64,000 nucleotides of DNA, taken from assembly GCA_031271975.1 (NCBI GenBank), contig JAISUR010000037.1:1-64000 (forward strand), in the 5' to 3' direction. Shown here piece by piece: positions 37,739-45,935 of the stretch; the first letter of the stretch is position 1; each line of letters opens with the position of its first letter. The DNA is from Propionibacteriaceae bacterium (GTDB lineage Bacteria > Actinomycetota > Actinomycetes > Propionibacteriales > Propionibacteriaceae). The notes beneath the pieces are model-generated. The model searched no databases. It worked only from the letters and a program-made list of their open reading frames with translations, and was not told the origin of the DNA. Made by a program: the position numbers and the translations under genes.

Positions 37739-39814
37739 CTAACGGTGGCGGCCCTTGCGGGTTGGATTCCACAGCAGCGAACGCGGCACCAGCGATGCTC
37801 TTGCCTTGAGCGGTATCGCGGCGAGCAGCGTCGCCGGGTCGCATTCCGAGACGCCCTGGGCGAAGCGGGCTTCCTCGACGCGCAGGGCAAGTTCGCGTAT
37901 GGCTGCGATAGCCGATTCTGATTCCCACGTGTCGGCCAGCCGGGCAGCTACCTGCCGCGGGGTGCCGCCCGGCCATATTCCGCCAGAGTCGAGGATCCGG
38001 TCGCGCAGTTCCTCCCAAGCGTCCTCGACCCGCGTGGGCAGCGGACCCGTGCGGCCGAGTCGGCGCCGGGCCCGGACCACGCGGATCAGCCGCGGCGCGG
38101 CGGCCAGCGTGGCCAGCGCCGCTACGCCACCGATGGCCAGCCAGGGCCAGTTGCTTTGTGATGGGATCAGCGGGTTTGCCGGCTGTGCGGTGGGCGTGGC
38201 GGACGCCGACGGCGTCGCCGAGCGTGTCGGGGCGGCGGAGGCGCTCGGCGTGGATGCGGGGGAGGGCGAGACTGAAGGGCGGGTGCCCGAACTACCCGGG
38301 GTCGGGTCGATGGGCGCCCAGCCGTATCCGTCCAGGTAGATCTCCGCCCAGGCGTGCATGTTGTGGGTGGTGACCGACCAGGTGCCGTCCTTTTCCGAGC
38401 CGGGCAGGAAGCCGATCACCATGCGCGCGGGGATGCCCATCATCCGGGCGAGCAGGACGTACGAGCCGGCGAATTGCTCGCAGTAGCCGCTGCGGGATCG
38501 CAGCAGGAAGTCGTCGAGGGTGGCCATGGCGTCGCCGGACCGCGTGGCGGTGTCGTAGGTGAAATCGTCGGAGCTCAGCCAATCGCGCAAGTCGACGGCG
38601 AGTTCGCCCGCCGCGGCGTCTGGCCGCGCCGCCCGGAAATCGGCCGCCAGAAGGTGGATGCTGTCTGGAACCGCGGTGGGGATCCCCAGAGTCACTGCTT
38701 TGTCGTCCGGCTGCCCGGCGGACATGGTTCGCAATTGGTCGTCGGACAAGTCGAATACCGTGGCCGTGGCGGTGTATTCCAACTGCACGGTGGCGGTGTC
38801 GCCGCCATCGCGGGAGAGCAGCGCGGAAATGGCGGGGCCCCAGGTCCAACTGCCTGCGGCGGAAAAGCTCGACGTGCCCCACGGCAGCGGCAGGTACTGG
38901 GACGCGAAATCGGCCATTTTGACTGTCACTTTGAATTCATCGCCGCCCGGTGTGGCCTCTGGAGTCAGGGTGCCGCTGCTTTCGGTGAGCGGAGCCTGCA
39001 CGAGGCCGTAGCCCTGCTCCGTTAGCTCGGGCAGGGCCACCAGGCGCAGGTACGTGCCGGCTGCGCGCGGTTGGTCGAAGCTGTAAGTCAGCACCGGCAC
39101 GGCGCGGGCGGCCCGCAGATTCCGGGATATGTCCGCCGACGGGTCTCGCATGCGGATGTTGCTCGACGTGCCCACCGTCTCGAGCATGGCCAGCGTCGGC
39201 AGCCGCACCCCGATGCCGACGCTTCCGGCCACCGCCAGAGCGCCGACCAGGGCGGCGGAGAACGCGGCCGCGACAAAGGAACCCAGGCCCAGGGCGCGGC
39301 GGTATTGGGAGACGGTGAGCAGGATCAGGAATCCGGCGGCGGGAAAGAGGTAGTAGAAGCCGCTGATGTCGTCGGCGGTGGCCAGCGCCGGGATGAGGTA
39401 TGGCGTGAACAGCAAGGGGAACGCCCACACGGCGTCGTCGATGCCGACCGCGAGCAATTCGACGATCCAATACACCAGCCACATGCCGATGGCCGCGAAG
39501 ATGCGGAACCCCGGCTCGGGATCCATGGGCGCCACCGACTCGACGACGGCGGCGGCAGTCTTGGCGAAGATCGCCTCGGCGTTCGTCCCGACCACAAAGA
39601 ACCAAAACGCGACGCCCGGCAGCAATTGCAGCGGCTTGGCGATGGCCTCGCCGCCGCCCAGCCTGCGCACAACCGTGCCGATCACGGCGCTGACAAGCAC
39701 CAAAGCGGCGGCGATGATAATCCACTGGCGATCTTTGGTGGCTGGGAAGAAGCCGATCAGCGACAACCCCCAAGCAACGACTGATGCCAGGGTCATCCGT
39801 TCTGCGCGCGTCAC
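37739..39814 (-). CDS. TgpA-type membrane transglutaminase (DUF3488/DUF4129)
   Basis: 691 residues. An N-terminal block of about seven membrane helices (DUF3488) is followed by an extracellular transglutaminase core. The triad is Cys445 in RSGYCEQFAGSYVLLARMMG, His in NMHAWAEIYLDG and Asp in WAPIDPTPGSSG. A Ser/Thr/Pro linker, one more helix and a cytoplasmic DUF4129-like tail complete it. GTG 39814 overlaps the DUF58 stop codon (GTGA) and follows GGAGG, so it is preferred to the longer in-frame start. It is the last gene of moxR-DUF58-tgpA. The substrate is unknown; envelope proteins or peptides are likely. Confidence 0.88.
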   Translation of the reverse strand: MTRAERMTLASVVAWGLSLIGFFPATKDRQWIIIAAALVLVSAVIGTVVRRLGGGEAIAKPLQLLPGVAFWFFVVGTNAEAIFAKTAAAVVESVAPMDPEPGFRIFAAIGMWLVYWIVELLAVGIDDAVWAFPLLFTPYLIPALATADDISGFYYLFPAAGFLILLTVSQYRRALGLGSFVAAAFSAALVGALAVAGSVGIGVRLPTLAMLETVGTSSNIRMRDPSADISRNLRAARAVPVLTYSFDQPRAAGTYLRLVALPELTEQGYGLVQAPLTESSGTLTPEATPGGDEFKVTVKMADFASQYLPLPWGTSSFSAAGSWTWGPAISALLSRDGGDTATVQLEYTATATVFDLSDDQLRTMSAGQPDDKAVTLGIPTAVPDSIHLLAADFRAARPDAAAGELAVDLRDWLSSDDFTYDTATRSGDAMATLDDFLLRSRSGYCEQFAGSYVLLARMMGIPARMVIGFLPGSEKDGTWSVTTHNMHAWAEIYLDGYGWAPIDPTPGSSGTRPSVSPSPASTPSASAAPTRSATPSASATPTAQPANPLIPSQSNWPWLAIGGVAALATLAAAPRLIRVVRARRRLGRTGPLPTRVEDAWEELRDRILDSGGIWPGGTPRQVAARLADTWESESAIAAIRELALRVEEARFAQGVSECDPATLLAAIPLKARASLVPRSLLWNPTRKGRHR

Positions 39815-40983
39815 CGGCCCACCTCCGCGAAGAGTTGCCAGGCGCTCGCCGGCGGCGTGCGGGGGCTGACCAGATGCGCCGACCAGCCGGATTCGCGCAG
39901 CGTGGCCACGGCCTGAGGATCGGTGTCCGGATGCCCCTCCATCACCAGCGCCCAGCAGTGCCGCTGGTCGCGGCGGGCGGCGATCAGCTCCAGGGCGTCC
40001 GCTTTGGTGAGGCGGCCGAGCAGCGCGATGAGCAGTTCGCCGGATGTGCCCAGCCGCGGCAGGTCTGTGGCCGGGTTCAAGGTGACGTCGGTCAAGTGCA
40101 GCAGGAGCGCCCGCGAGCGGTCGGAACCGCTGCCCGGCCACGAATGCAGTTCGTTGCCGGGCTCGACCAACGTCAGCGACCAGTTTTCCTGTAGCAGGTG
40201 GCAGCCGATGGACGCGGCCAGCGAGATGACGGCTTCCAGACGCTGGTCATTGACCGGGGACGTGTATGAAGCTGTGCGGGCGTCCAACAAGAGCACCGCG
40301 TCGGGATCCCAGGCGTGTTCTTCGCGGCGCACCATCAACTCTCCGGTGCGGGCCGACGACGGCCAGTGGATGCGCCGGAAATCGTCCCCGGAACGGTATT
40401 CCCGCACCAACGCGTCGTCGCTACCCTGCGAGCCGGAGCGCGGGGTGGGGGTCTGGATCCCGGAACGCCCCGCGGAGACGCCCCGGACGGGTTCCAGCAG
40501 GTGCACGCGCGGCGTCACCACCAGGGTTGCCGCCGAGCGCACTTCCCGGGTGACGCGGGCCAGGCCCAAGGCTTGGGTGAGCCGCCAGGTGGCCGGGCCG
40601 ATCAGGTGCCGCCCGCGCCAGCGCGGGGTCGCGGAAACGGTGAAACGCTGCGAGTTGGGCCCGAGGACGTAGGAGAAATACCAGTTCCCGCCGAACGCGG
40701 GCGGCAGCTGTTCGGTGAGTTCGCCGACGGCGCCCGGGTTGAAGCCCGACACGGCCAGGTCCACCGTCCAACTGGTGGGCACGCCGGCGGGGACGAGCTG
40801 GTCGGTGATGGTCCGCTGTACGCGCGCGTTCAAGCCCGGCAGCAGCCACAGCAGGCTCAGCACGGGCAACAGGGCCAGGAACAGCCCGGGCCAGACCAGG
40901 TCATGTTCGCCGATGAGCAAGGCGAGCACGGTCCAGCCCACACCCAGAATGAGGCACAGCCAGCCGCGCAGCGTGAGGTTCAT
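39811..40983 (-). CDS. DUF58 domain protein
   Basis: 390 residues with two adjacent membrane helices at the start (LCLILGVGWTVLALLIGEHD, then PGLFLALLPVLSLLWLLPGL). A beta-rich region follows, and then the DUF58 core: VREYRSGDDFRRIHWPSSAR (about 200-220) and VLLLDARTASY, a von Willebrand A-like strand. It accompanies MoxR AAA+ ATPases as a probable chaperone partner or effector. It starts 3 bases after the moxR stop codon and overlaps tgpA by 4 bases. Confidence 0.87.
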   Translation of the reverse strand: MNLTLRGWLCLILGVGWTVLALLIGEHDLVWPGLFLALLPVLSLLWLLPGLNARVQRTITDQLVPAGVPTSWTVDLAVSGFNPGAVGELTEQLPPAFGGNWYFSYVLGPNSQRFTVSATPRWRGRHLIGPATWRLTQALGLARVTREVRSAATLVVTPRVHLLEPVRGVSAGRSGIQTPTPRSGSQGSDDALVREYRSGDDFRRIHWPSSARTGELMVRREEHAWDPDAVLLLDARTASYTSPVNDQRLEAVISLAASIGCHLLQENWSLTLVEPGNELHSWPGSGSDRSRALLLHLTDVTLNPATDLPRLGTSGELLIALLGRLTKADALELIAARRDQRHCWALVMEGHPDTDPQAVATLRESGWSAHLVSPRTPPASAWQLFAEVGR

Positions 40984-40986
40984 GGC

Positions 40987-41943
40987 TCAGTGGCGCCCGG
41001 GCACCGGCACGGCGGCTACTGCTTTGGCGATGACCTGGCGCAGCGTCGTGCGGGCGAGTTGCGCCTCGGAACTCAGCAGAATGCGGTGCGACAACGTCGG
41101 ATAGGCCAGGACTTGGATGTCGTCAGGGGTGACGTATTCGCGCCCCTGCACTATCGCGTAGGCGCGGGCCAGCCGCAGCAGTTGCAGGCTGGCGCGCGGG
41201 GATGCGCCCACCCGGCAATCCGCGGAGGACCGGGTGGCGTCGACGATCGACACCAGGTAGCGCTTGAGCTGTGGGTCTATCCAGATTTGGTTCACCGCTT
41301 CGATGGCTTGGACGACAGACTCCGCGTCGGTGACGGCGTCCAACGTGTCCAGCGGGTCGGACGTGCCGTGGGAGTCGAGGATGGCGATTTCGTCTTCGAG
41401 CGGGGGGTAACCCATCTCAATGCACAGCCCGAAACGGTCGCGCTGCGACTCCGGCAGGGGATAGGTGCCTTCCATCTCCACCGGGTTTTGGGTGGCGACT
41501 ACCAGGAACGGCCGGGGCAGCGCGTAAGTGTTCCCGTCGACGCTGACCCGGCGTTCGGCCATAGCCTCCAGCAGCGCGGACTGGGTCTTGGGCGAGGCCC
41601 GGTTGATCTCGTCCGCGATGACGATGTTCGCGAAGACGCCGCCGGGGCGGAACTCGAACGTGGTGGTGCGCTGGTTGTAGATCGAGACCCCGGTGATGTC
41701 GCTGGGCAGCAGGTCGGGCGTGAACTGGATGCGCTGCACCGGGCAGTTGATGCATTTGGCCAACGCCCGGGCCAACGTCGTCTTGCCCACGCCGGGCACG
41801 TCTTCGATCAGCAGGTGGCTTTCGGCCAGCAGCGCCGCTATCGCCAGGTTGATCGCCTCGGGCTTGCCGGAAATCGCGTTGGCGATCCCAGTTCGGATGT
41901 CGGCCACCATGCGGTGCACAGGGGCCATCGCTCGTCGGTCCAT
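40987..41943 (-). CDS. MoxR-family AAA+ ATPase
   Basis: A 318-residue ATPase thought to act as a chaperone that matures protein complexes. Walker A is LLIEDVPGVGKTTLARALAK. MoxR motifs follow: RIQFTPDLLPSDITGVSIYN, VIADEINRASPKTQSALLEA with Walker B, VVATQNPVEMEGTYPLPESQ with sensor 1, and VGASPRASLQLLRLARAYAI with sensor 2. ATG 41943 is preceded by GAAGG. It heads the minus-strand operon and faces away from the mraZ promoter region. Confidence 0.92.
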   Translation of the reverse strand: MDRRAMAPVHRMVADIRTGIANAISGKPEAINLAIAALLAESHLLIEDVPGVGKTTLARALAKCINCPVQRIQFTPDLLPSDITGVSIYNQRTTTFEFRPGGVFANIVIADEINRASPKTQSALLEAMAERRVSVDGNTYALPRPFLVVATQNPVEMEGTYPLPESQRDRFGLCIEMGYPPLEDEIAILDSHGTSDPLDTLDAVTDAESVVQAIEAVNQIWIDPQLKRYLVSIVDATRSSADCRVGASPRASLQLLRLARAYAIVQGREYVTPDDIQVLAYPTLSHRILLSSEAQLARTTLRQVIAKAVAAVPVPGRH

Positions 41944-42036
41944 GTCTGCCTTCGTTCGGGGACTCCAGGAAGTTGCCCCCAACTCTACGCCAAAGCCCAA
42001 GATCGCTGCTTGCACGGGTTCTTCCCTCCATGAGCG

Positions 42037-42114
42037 GTGGAGAGTTTGCGGCGGAAAGTGGGGCGGACTTGCAGCAAAGTGGGGGAAAATGGAGTATGGT
42101 GGAGCCAAGTGGAT
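42037..42114 (+). promoter_or_regulatory. MraZ operator: phased GTGGNG direct repeats
   Basis: Copies of (G/A)TGG(G/A)(G/T) start at 42037, 42058, 42079, 42089, 42099 and 42109, that is, at steps of 21, 21, 10, 10 and 10 bases, all on the same helical face. MraZ rings bind tandem TGGG-type repeats spaced by about one turn upstream of their own gene in other bacteria. A TATGGT at 42095-42100 inside the array is a possible -10, so binding would repress the dcw operon. Confidence 0.8.
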
Positions 42115-42135
42115 GAAAGAAGGGGGAAGACGCCG

Positions 42136-42564
42136 ATGTTTCTAGGCACCTTCACCCCGAAGCTCGACGACAAAGGGCGGTTCTTTCTTCCGGCGAAATT
42201 CCGCGAGGAGTTGGCTTCTGGGCTGGTGATCACCCGCGAGCCGGATCGCTGTCTGGCGATTTGGCCCACGGAGGTCTTCCAGGCGGAGGTGGCCAAGGCC
42301 GCCACCGGCCCGTCGACTCGGCAGCGGACGCGCTTCTACCAGCGCATGGTGGCGAGCGGCGCGTCCGACGAGTTGGCGGACAGCCAAGGCCGGGTTGTGA
42401 TCCCGGCCCCGCTGCGGGACTACGCCGGGTTGAGCAAAGACATCGTCGTCATCGGGGCTTTCAACCGCTTGGAGGTCTGGGACGCGAAGACCTGGGAGGC
42501 CTACTCGGCCGCACAGGAAGAAGTGTTCGCAGACCTGGACGAAGCAGGTTGGGACATCGATTGA
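42136..42564 (+). CDS. mraZ: Transcriptional regulator MraZ
   Basis: A 142-residue DNA-binding protein of the AbrB-like double swapped-hairpin fold. Both half-sites are visible: FLGTFTPKLDDKGRFFLPAK (2-21) and DELADSQGRVVIPAPLRDYA (about 76-95), each with the D-x-(K/Q)-G-R motif. It typically autorepresses the dcw operon through repeats such as those at 42037-42114. ATG 42136 is preceded by GGGGGA. It is the first gene of the cluster. Confidence 0.96.
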   Translation: MFLGTFTPKLDDKGRFFLPAKFREELASGLVITREPDRCLAIWPTEVFQAEVAKAATGPSTRQRTRFYQRMVASGASDELADSQGRVVIPAPLRDYAGLSKDIVVIGAFNRLEVWDAKTWEAYSAAQEEVFADLDEAGWDID

Positions 42565-42667
42565 TGTGCGGCGCGGCTCCGTTCTGGGCAGGCACCCTGA
42601 CGCCTCTTCCCCGGTGGCAGGTGGCAGGTCCAGAGCGGAACCAGGCCGCACAGCAATGGGAAAGCAG

Positions 42668-43615
42668 ATGAATGACAAGCCGGTGGAATTGATCCACCAG
42701 CCCGTGATGCTGGAACGGGTACGGGAGTTGCTCGGTCCAGCGCTTTCGCGTCCCCAGGCGACCTACCTCGACTGCACCCTCGGGCTCGGCGGCCACGCCG
42801 CCGCCCTGCTGGAAGACCACCCAGGCCTACGCGTGATCGGGATCGACAGGGATCGCGCGGCGCTCGAACTGGCCGCCGCCCGGCTGGGCACGGGGGAGTT
42901 CCGCAACACCACCTATGACCACCTCGACGAAGTGCTTGAATCCGCCGGGATCACCCATGTCGACGGCATCCTGATGGACTTGGGGTTGTCTTCGTTGCAG
43001 ATCGACGATCCCGGGCGTGGCTTTTCGTACCTGGCCGACGGGCCGCTCGACATGCGGATGAGCCGCGACGAGCCGTTGACCGCCGCCGACCTGCTGGGCG
43101 AGGTCAGCGCGCCCACCTTGGCCAAGATGTTGCGCTCGCTGGGCGGCGAAGTGAACGCGGCGCGCATCGCCCAGGCGATCAAGGCCGCCGGCCCAGTCGC
43201 GACCACCGGCGAGTTGGTGTCGGTGATCGACGGCGCCGTCCCGCCGCACCTGCGCGGCAACGGCCATGGCGCCAAGCGCACCTTCCAGGCGTTGCGCATC
43301 CAGCTGAACCGCGAATTGCTCTTGTTGGAGCAGGCCCTCCCCAAGGCTCTCAGCGCCTTGGTTCCGGGCGGCCGGCTGGTGGTCTTGGCTTTCCACTCCG
43401 GGGAAGACCGCCTGGTCAAGGCCGCCTTCGCAAAGGCCGCATCCGACCGGGCCCCGGCCGGCCTGCCGCAAGTGCCGCCAGAACTGGAAGCCACCCACGA
43501 GTTGCTCACCCGCGGCGCCGAGAAGGCCGGCGCCAAGGAAATCAAAGCCAACCCGCGCGCCGCATCGGTGCGGCTGCGGGCAATTCAGCGTCGTGCGGTA
43601 GGGAAGGTGGCCTGA
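42668..43615 (+). CDS. rsmH: 16S rRNA (cytosine-1402-N4)-methyltransferase
   Basis: A 315-residue SAM-dependent methyltransferase (formerly MraW) acting on the 30S decoding site. The start VELIHQPVMLERVRELL leads into YLDCTLGLGGHAAALLEDHP, the SAM loop. Further motifs are GILMDLGLSSLQIDDPGRGF, FSYLADGPLDMRM and a late FHSGEDRLVKAAF. ATG 42668 is chosen because it directly precedes the conserved part; ATG 42656 in the same frame, 12 bases earlier, is equally possible and neither has a strong ribosome-binding site. Its TGA shares a base with ftsL. Confidence 0.95.
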   Translation: MNDKPVELIHQPVMLERVRELLGPALSRPQATYLDCTLGLGGHAAALLEDHPGLRVIGIDRDRAALELAAARLGTGEFRNTTYDHLDEVLESAGITHVDGILMDLGLSSLQIDDPGRGFSYLADGPLDMRMSRDEPLTAADLLGEVSAPTLAKMLRSLGGEVNAARIAQAIKAAGPVATTGELVSVIDGAVPPHLRGNGHGAKRTFQALRIQLNRELLLLEQALPKALSALVPGGRLVVLAFHSGEDRLVKAAFAKAASDRAPAGLPQVPPELEATHELLTRGAEKAGAKEIKANPRAASVRLRAIQRRAVGKVA

Positions 43616-44133
43616 TGACGACAGCTTCAGTTGCGATCCGGGTGGCGCGCAAGCCCAGCCGGGCTTCGTTCGCGTCCTTTGTGATGTTGGTGGCGGCCTT
43701 GCTCGGCGGGGGGATGATCGGCCTGTTGGTGCTGTCGACAGCGCTGCAAGACCAAGCGTTCACCGTCAACGCCAAACGCGCCGAGGCGACGGCGCTGGCC
43801 AACCGCATCTCCGGGCTGGAAGCCGAGGTGGCCTCGGCCAACTCGATGACTTCGCTGGCATCGAAGGCGCAGGCGATCGGCATGAAGCCCAACCCGTACG
43901 CGGCGCAGCTGCTGCTGCCCAGCGGCGAGGTCGTCGGCGATCCCAAGCCAGTACTTGGTGGCGAGGTGCCCGCCGCCAAATACCAAACCCTCGACGAGCA
44001 GAAGGCCGAGCGCGAGCGGCTGGAGGCGGAGGCGCAGGCCAAGAAGGAGGCTGAGAAGGCCAAACGGCTGGCCGAAGAAGAGGCGCGCAAGGCCGCCGCC
44101 GCGGCTGCGGCCGCCGAGCAGGGAGGCCAGTGA
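43615..44133 (+). CDS. ftsL: FtsL-like cell division membrane protein
   Basis: 172 residues. A short cytoplasmic start is followed by one membrane helix (FVMLVAALLGGGMIGLLVLS at about 22-41). An extracytoplasmic leucine-zipper-like helix follows (AEATALANRISGLEAEVASA). FtsL bridges FtsQ/DivIC and FtsW-FtsI at the septum. It has a long Lys/Glu/Ala-rich end (about 125-172) beyond the usual size. Sequence identity in this family is low; the call rests on topology and on its place between rsmH and ftsI. ATG 43615 overlaps the rsmH stop codon. Confidence 0.8.
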   Translation: MTTASVAIRVARKPSRASFASFVMLVAALLGGGMIGLLVLSTALQDQAFTVNAKRAEATALANRISGLEAEVASANSMTSLASKAQAIGMKPNPYAAQLLLPSGEVVGDPKPVLGGEVPAAKYQTLDEQKAERERLEAEAQAKKEAEKAKRLAEEEARKAAAAAAAAEQGGQ

Positions 44134-44134
44134 G

Positions 44135-45931
44135 TTGAGTCCCGCCACGCCCACGTTGGCCCGCCCGATTCCGCGGCTGCGGGTGATGCTGATCATCATC
44201 GCGGTGATGTTCTCCCTGGCCGCGGGGAAAGCCGTGCAAGTCCAAGCTATCGACGCCGACGCCATCGCCGCCGAAGCCGCGAAGCAGATCACCACGACGG
44301 TGAAGATTCCGGCGCTGCGCGGCACCATCACCGACCGCAACGGCGAAGTGCTGGCTTTCAGCGAGTCGACCGTGACGGTCATCGCCGATCCCGAGATGAT
44401 CCGCACCAACGGCAAGTTCGACGAGGCGATGACCGACGCTGACCGAGAGGTCGCGGCCACGGCGCCCGGGCGGTTGGCGGAACTGATCGCCACGTACGCC
44501 GGGGGTGACGCCGCCGACTACCTGCCCGCGCTGACGAAAGAGAACACCCGCTATTCGATCGTCGTCAAGCACGTCTCGCAGGAGAACTACACGATGCTGC
44601 GTGCGGCGATGTCGGAGTCGGGCCTGATCGGATTGTCCAAGGAGAACACACCGTCGCGGCGCTATCCCGGCGGAACCGTCGCGTCCAACGTGATCGGCTT
44701 TACCAACTCCGAAGGCGTGGGCGCGGGCGGCCTGGAGTATTCGCTGAACGAAACGCTCACCGGCGTCGACGGCTCCGAAATGTACGAGGTCTCGCCCAAC
44801 GGGCGCATCCCGACCGGGACATCGGTGCTGGTGCCGGCGCAGAACGGGCAGGACTACCAGCTCACCCTGGACGCAGGGCTGCAGTTGCAGGTCGAACAGG
44901 TGCTCGCCAACCGGGTGAACAAGACCCGGGCGAACTACGGCATGGCCGTCGTCATGAACGTGAAGACCGGCGAGATCCTGGCTTTGGCCAACTACCCGAC
45001 CTTCGATTCGAACAAGGCCGGCGAGGCCGAGGCCAGCGAGCTTTCCAACCGGGCCATCACCGACCCCTACACCCCTGGATCAGTGCAGAAGACGCTCACC
45101 TTCGCGGCGCTGCTCGACGCCGGCCTGGTGCGGGCCGACGACGTGGTCGAAGTGCCGGGGCAGATCAAGTCCGGAAACTCGTACATCCACGACGCCTGGT
45201 CGCACGGAACCGTGCAGTTCTACGCCCGCGGCATCCTGGCGAAGTCCTCCAATATCGGCACGATCAAGCTGGCCCGCAAAATGGACAAGCAAACCTTGTT
45301 GGGCTACTACGTGTCGTTCGGGCTGGGCCAGAAGACCAACATCGGCCTGCCCGGCGAGTCCTCCGGAGTGCTGCCCACGGGGAACATCGAGGACTACACC
45401 CGCGACGGCATAGCCTTCGGTGGCAGCGGGCTTTCCGTCACGTTGATCCAGGAAGCCGCGGCCGTGGCAGCCATCGCCAACGGCGGCGTCTACAACCCGC
45501 CGTATCTGATCGCGTCCACTACCGTCGACGGCGCCATGGCGGAGATTCCGCGGGACGCCCCGCACCGCGTCGTCTCGGAGGATGCCGCCGCCGAGGTGGT
45601 GTCGATGATGGAGGCCATGGAAGTGAATACGTCTTCCTCCGTCTTCGACATCGACGGGTATCGCAGCGGGACCAAGACCGGCACCGCGCGCAAGTTCAAC
45701 AGCAAGTGCAACTGCTTCAAGGGCCTGGTCGTGTCCACGGTCGGCATCGCCCCGGCCGAAAACCCGCAACTGCTCGCTTACGTCGTCATCGACGAGCCGC
45801 AGCAGGGCACGTCCGGCCAAGGTGTCGCCGGGCCGGCCTACCAAGACATCATGTCGATCGCGCTGGCGCGCTATTCGGTGCCGCCTTCGACGACAAAATC
45901 GCCCAAGTTGCCGATCTACCCGTCAAAATAG
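44135..45931 (+). CDS. ftsI: Septal peptidoglycan transpeptidase FtsI (PBP3-like)
   Basis: A 598-residue class B penicillin-binding protein. It has one N-terminal membrane helix (about 17-32), a pedestal domain with LRGTITDRNGEVLAFSESTV, and the transpeptidase domain. Active-site motifs are complete: Ser316-V-Q-Lys319 in YTPGSVQKT, SSN at 371-373 and KTG at 514-516 followed by TARK. A Cys525-x-Cys527 pair lies just after. The start is TTG 44135: it is 8 bases from GGGAGG and begins directly after the ftsL stop codon, whereas upstream in-frame starts lie inside ftsL. The MurE start follows its TAG by 4 bases. Confidence 0.94.
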   Translation: MSPATPTLARPIPRLRVMLIIIAVMFSLAAGKAVQVQAIDADAIAAEAAKQITTTVKIPALRGTITDRNGEVLAFSESTVTVIADPEMIRTNGKFDEAMTDADREVAATAPGRLAELIATYAGGDAADYLPALTKENTRYSIVVKHVSQENYTMLRAAMSESGLIGLSKENTPSRRYPGGTVASNVIGFTNSEGVGAGGLEYSLNETLTGVDGSEMYEVSPNGRIPTGTSVLVPAQNGQDYQLTLDAGLQLQVEQVLANRVNKTRANYGMAVVMNVKTGEILALANYPTFDSNKAGEAEASELSNRAITDPYTPGSVQKTLTFAALLDAGLVRADDVVEVPGQIKSGNSYIHDAWSHGTVQFYARGILAKSSNIGTIKLARKMDKQTLLGYYVSFGLGQKTNIGLPGESSGVLPTGNIEDYTRDGIAFGGSGLSVTLIQEAAAVAAIANGGVYNPPYLIASTTVDGAMAEIPRDAPHRVVSEDAAAEVVSMMEAMEVNTSSSVFDIDGYRSGTKTGTARKFNSKCNCFKGLVVSTVGIAPAENPQLLAYVVIDEPQQGTSGQGVAGPAYQDIMSIALARYSVPPSTTKSPKLPIYPSK

Positions 45932-45935
45932 GCTC

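Noticed and set aside
45700..45735. Cys-Asn-Cys beside the KTG box of FtsI as a redox switch
   Set aside because: A C-x-C near this position seems, as far as I recall, common in actinobacterial FtsI, so it is not reported as unusual.
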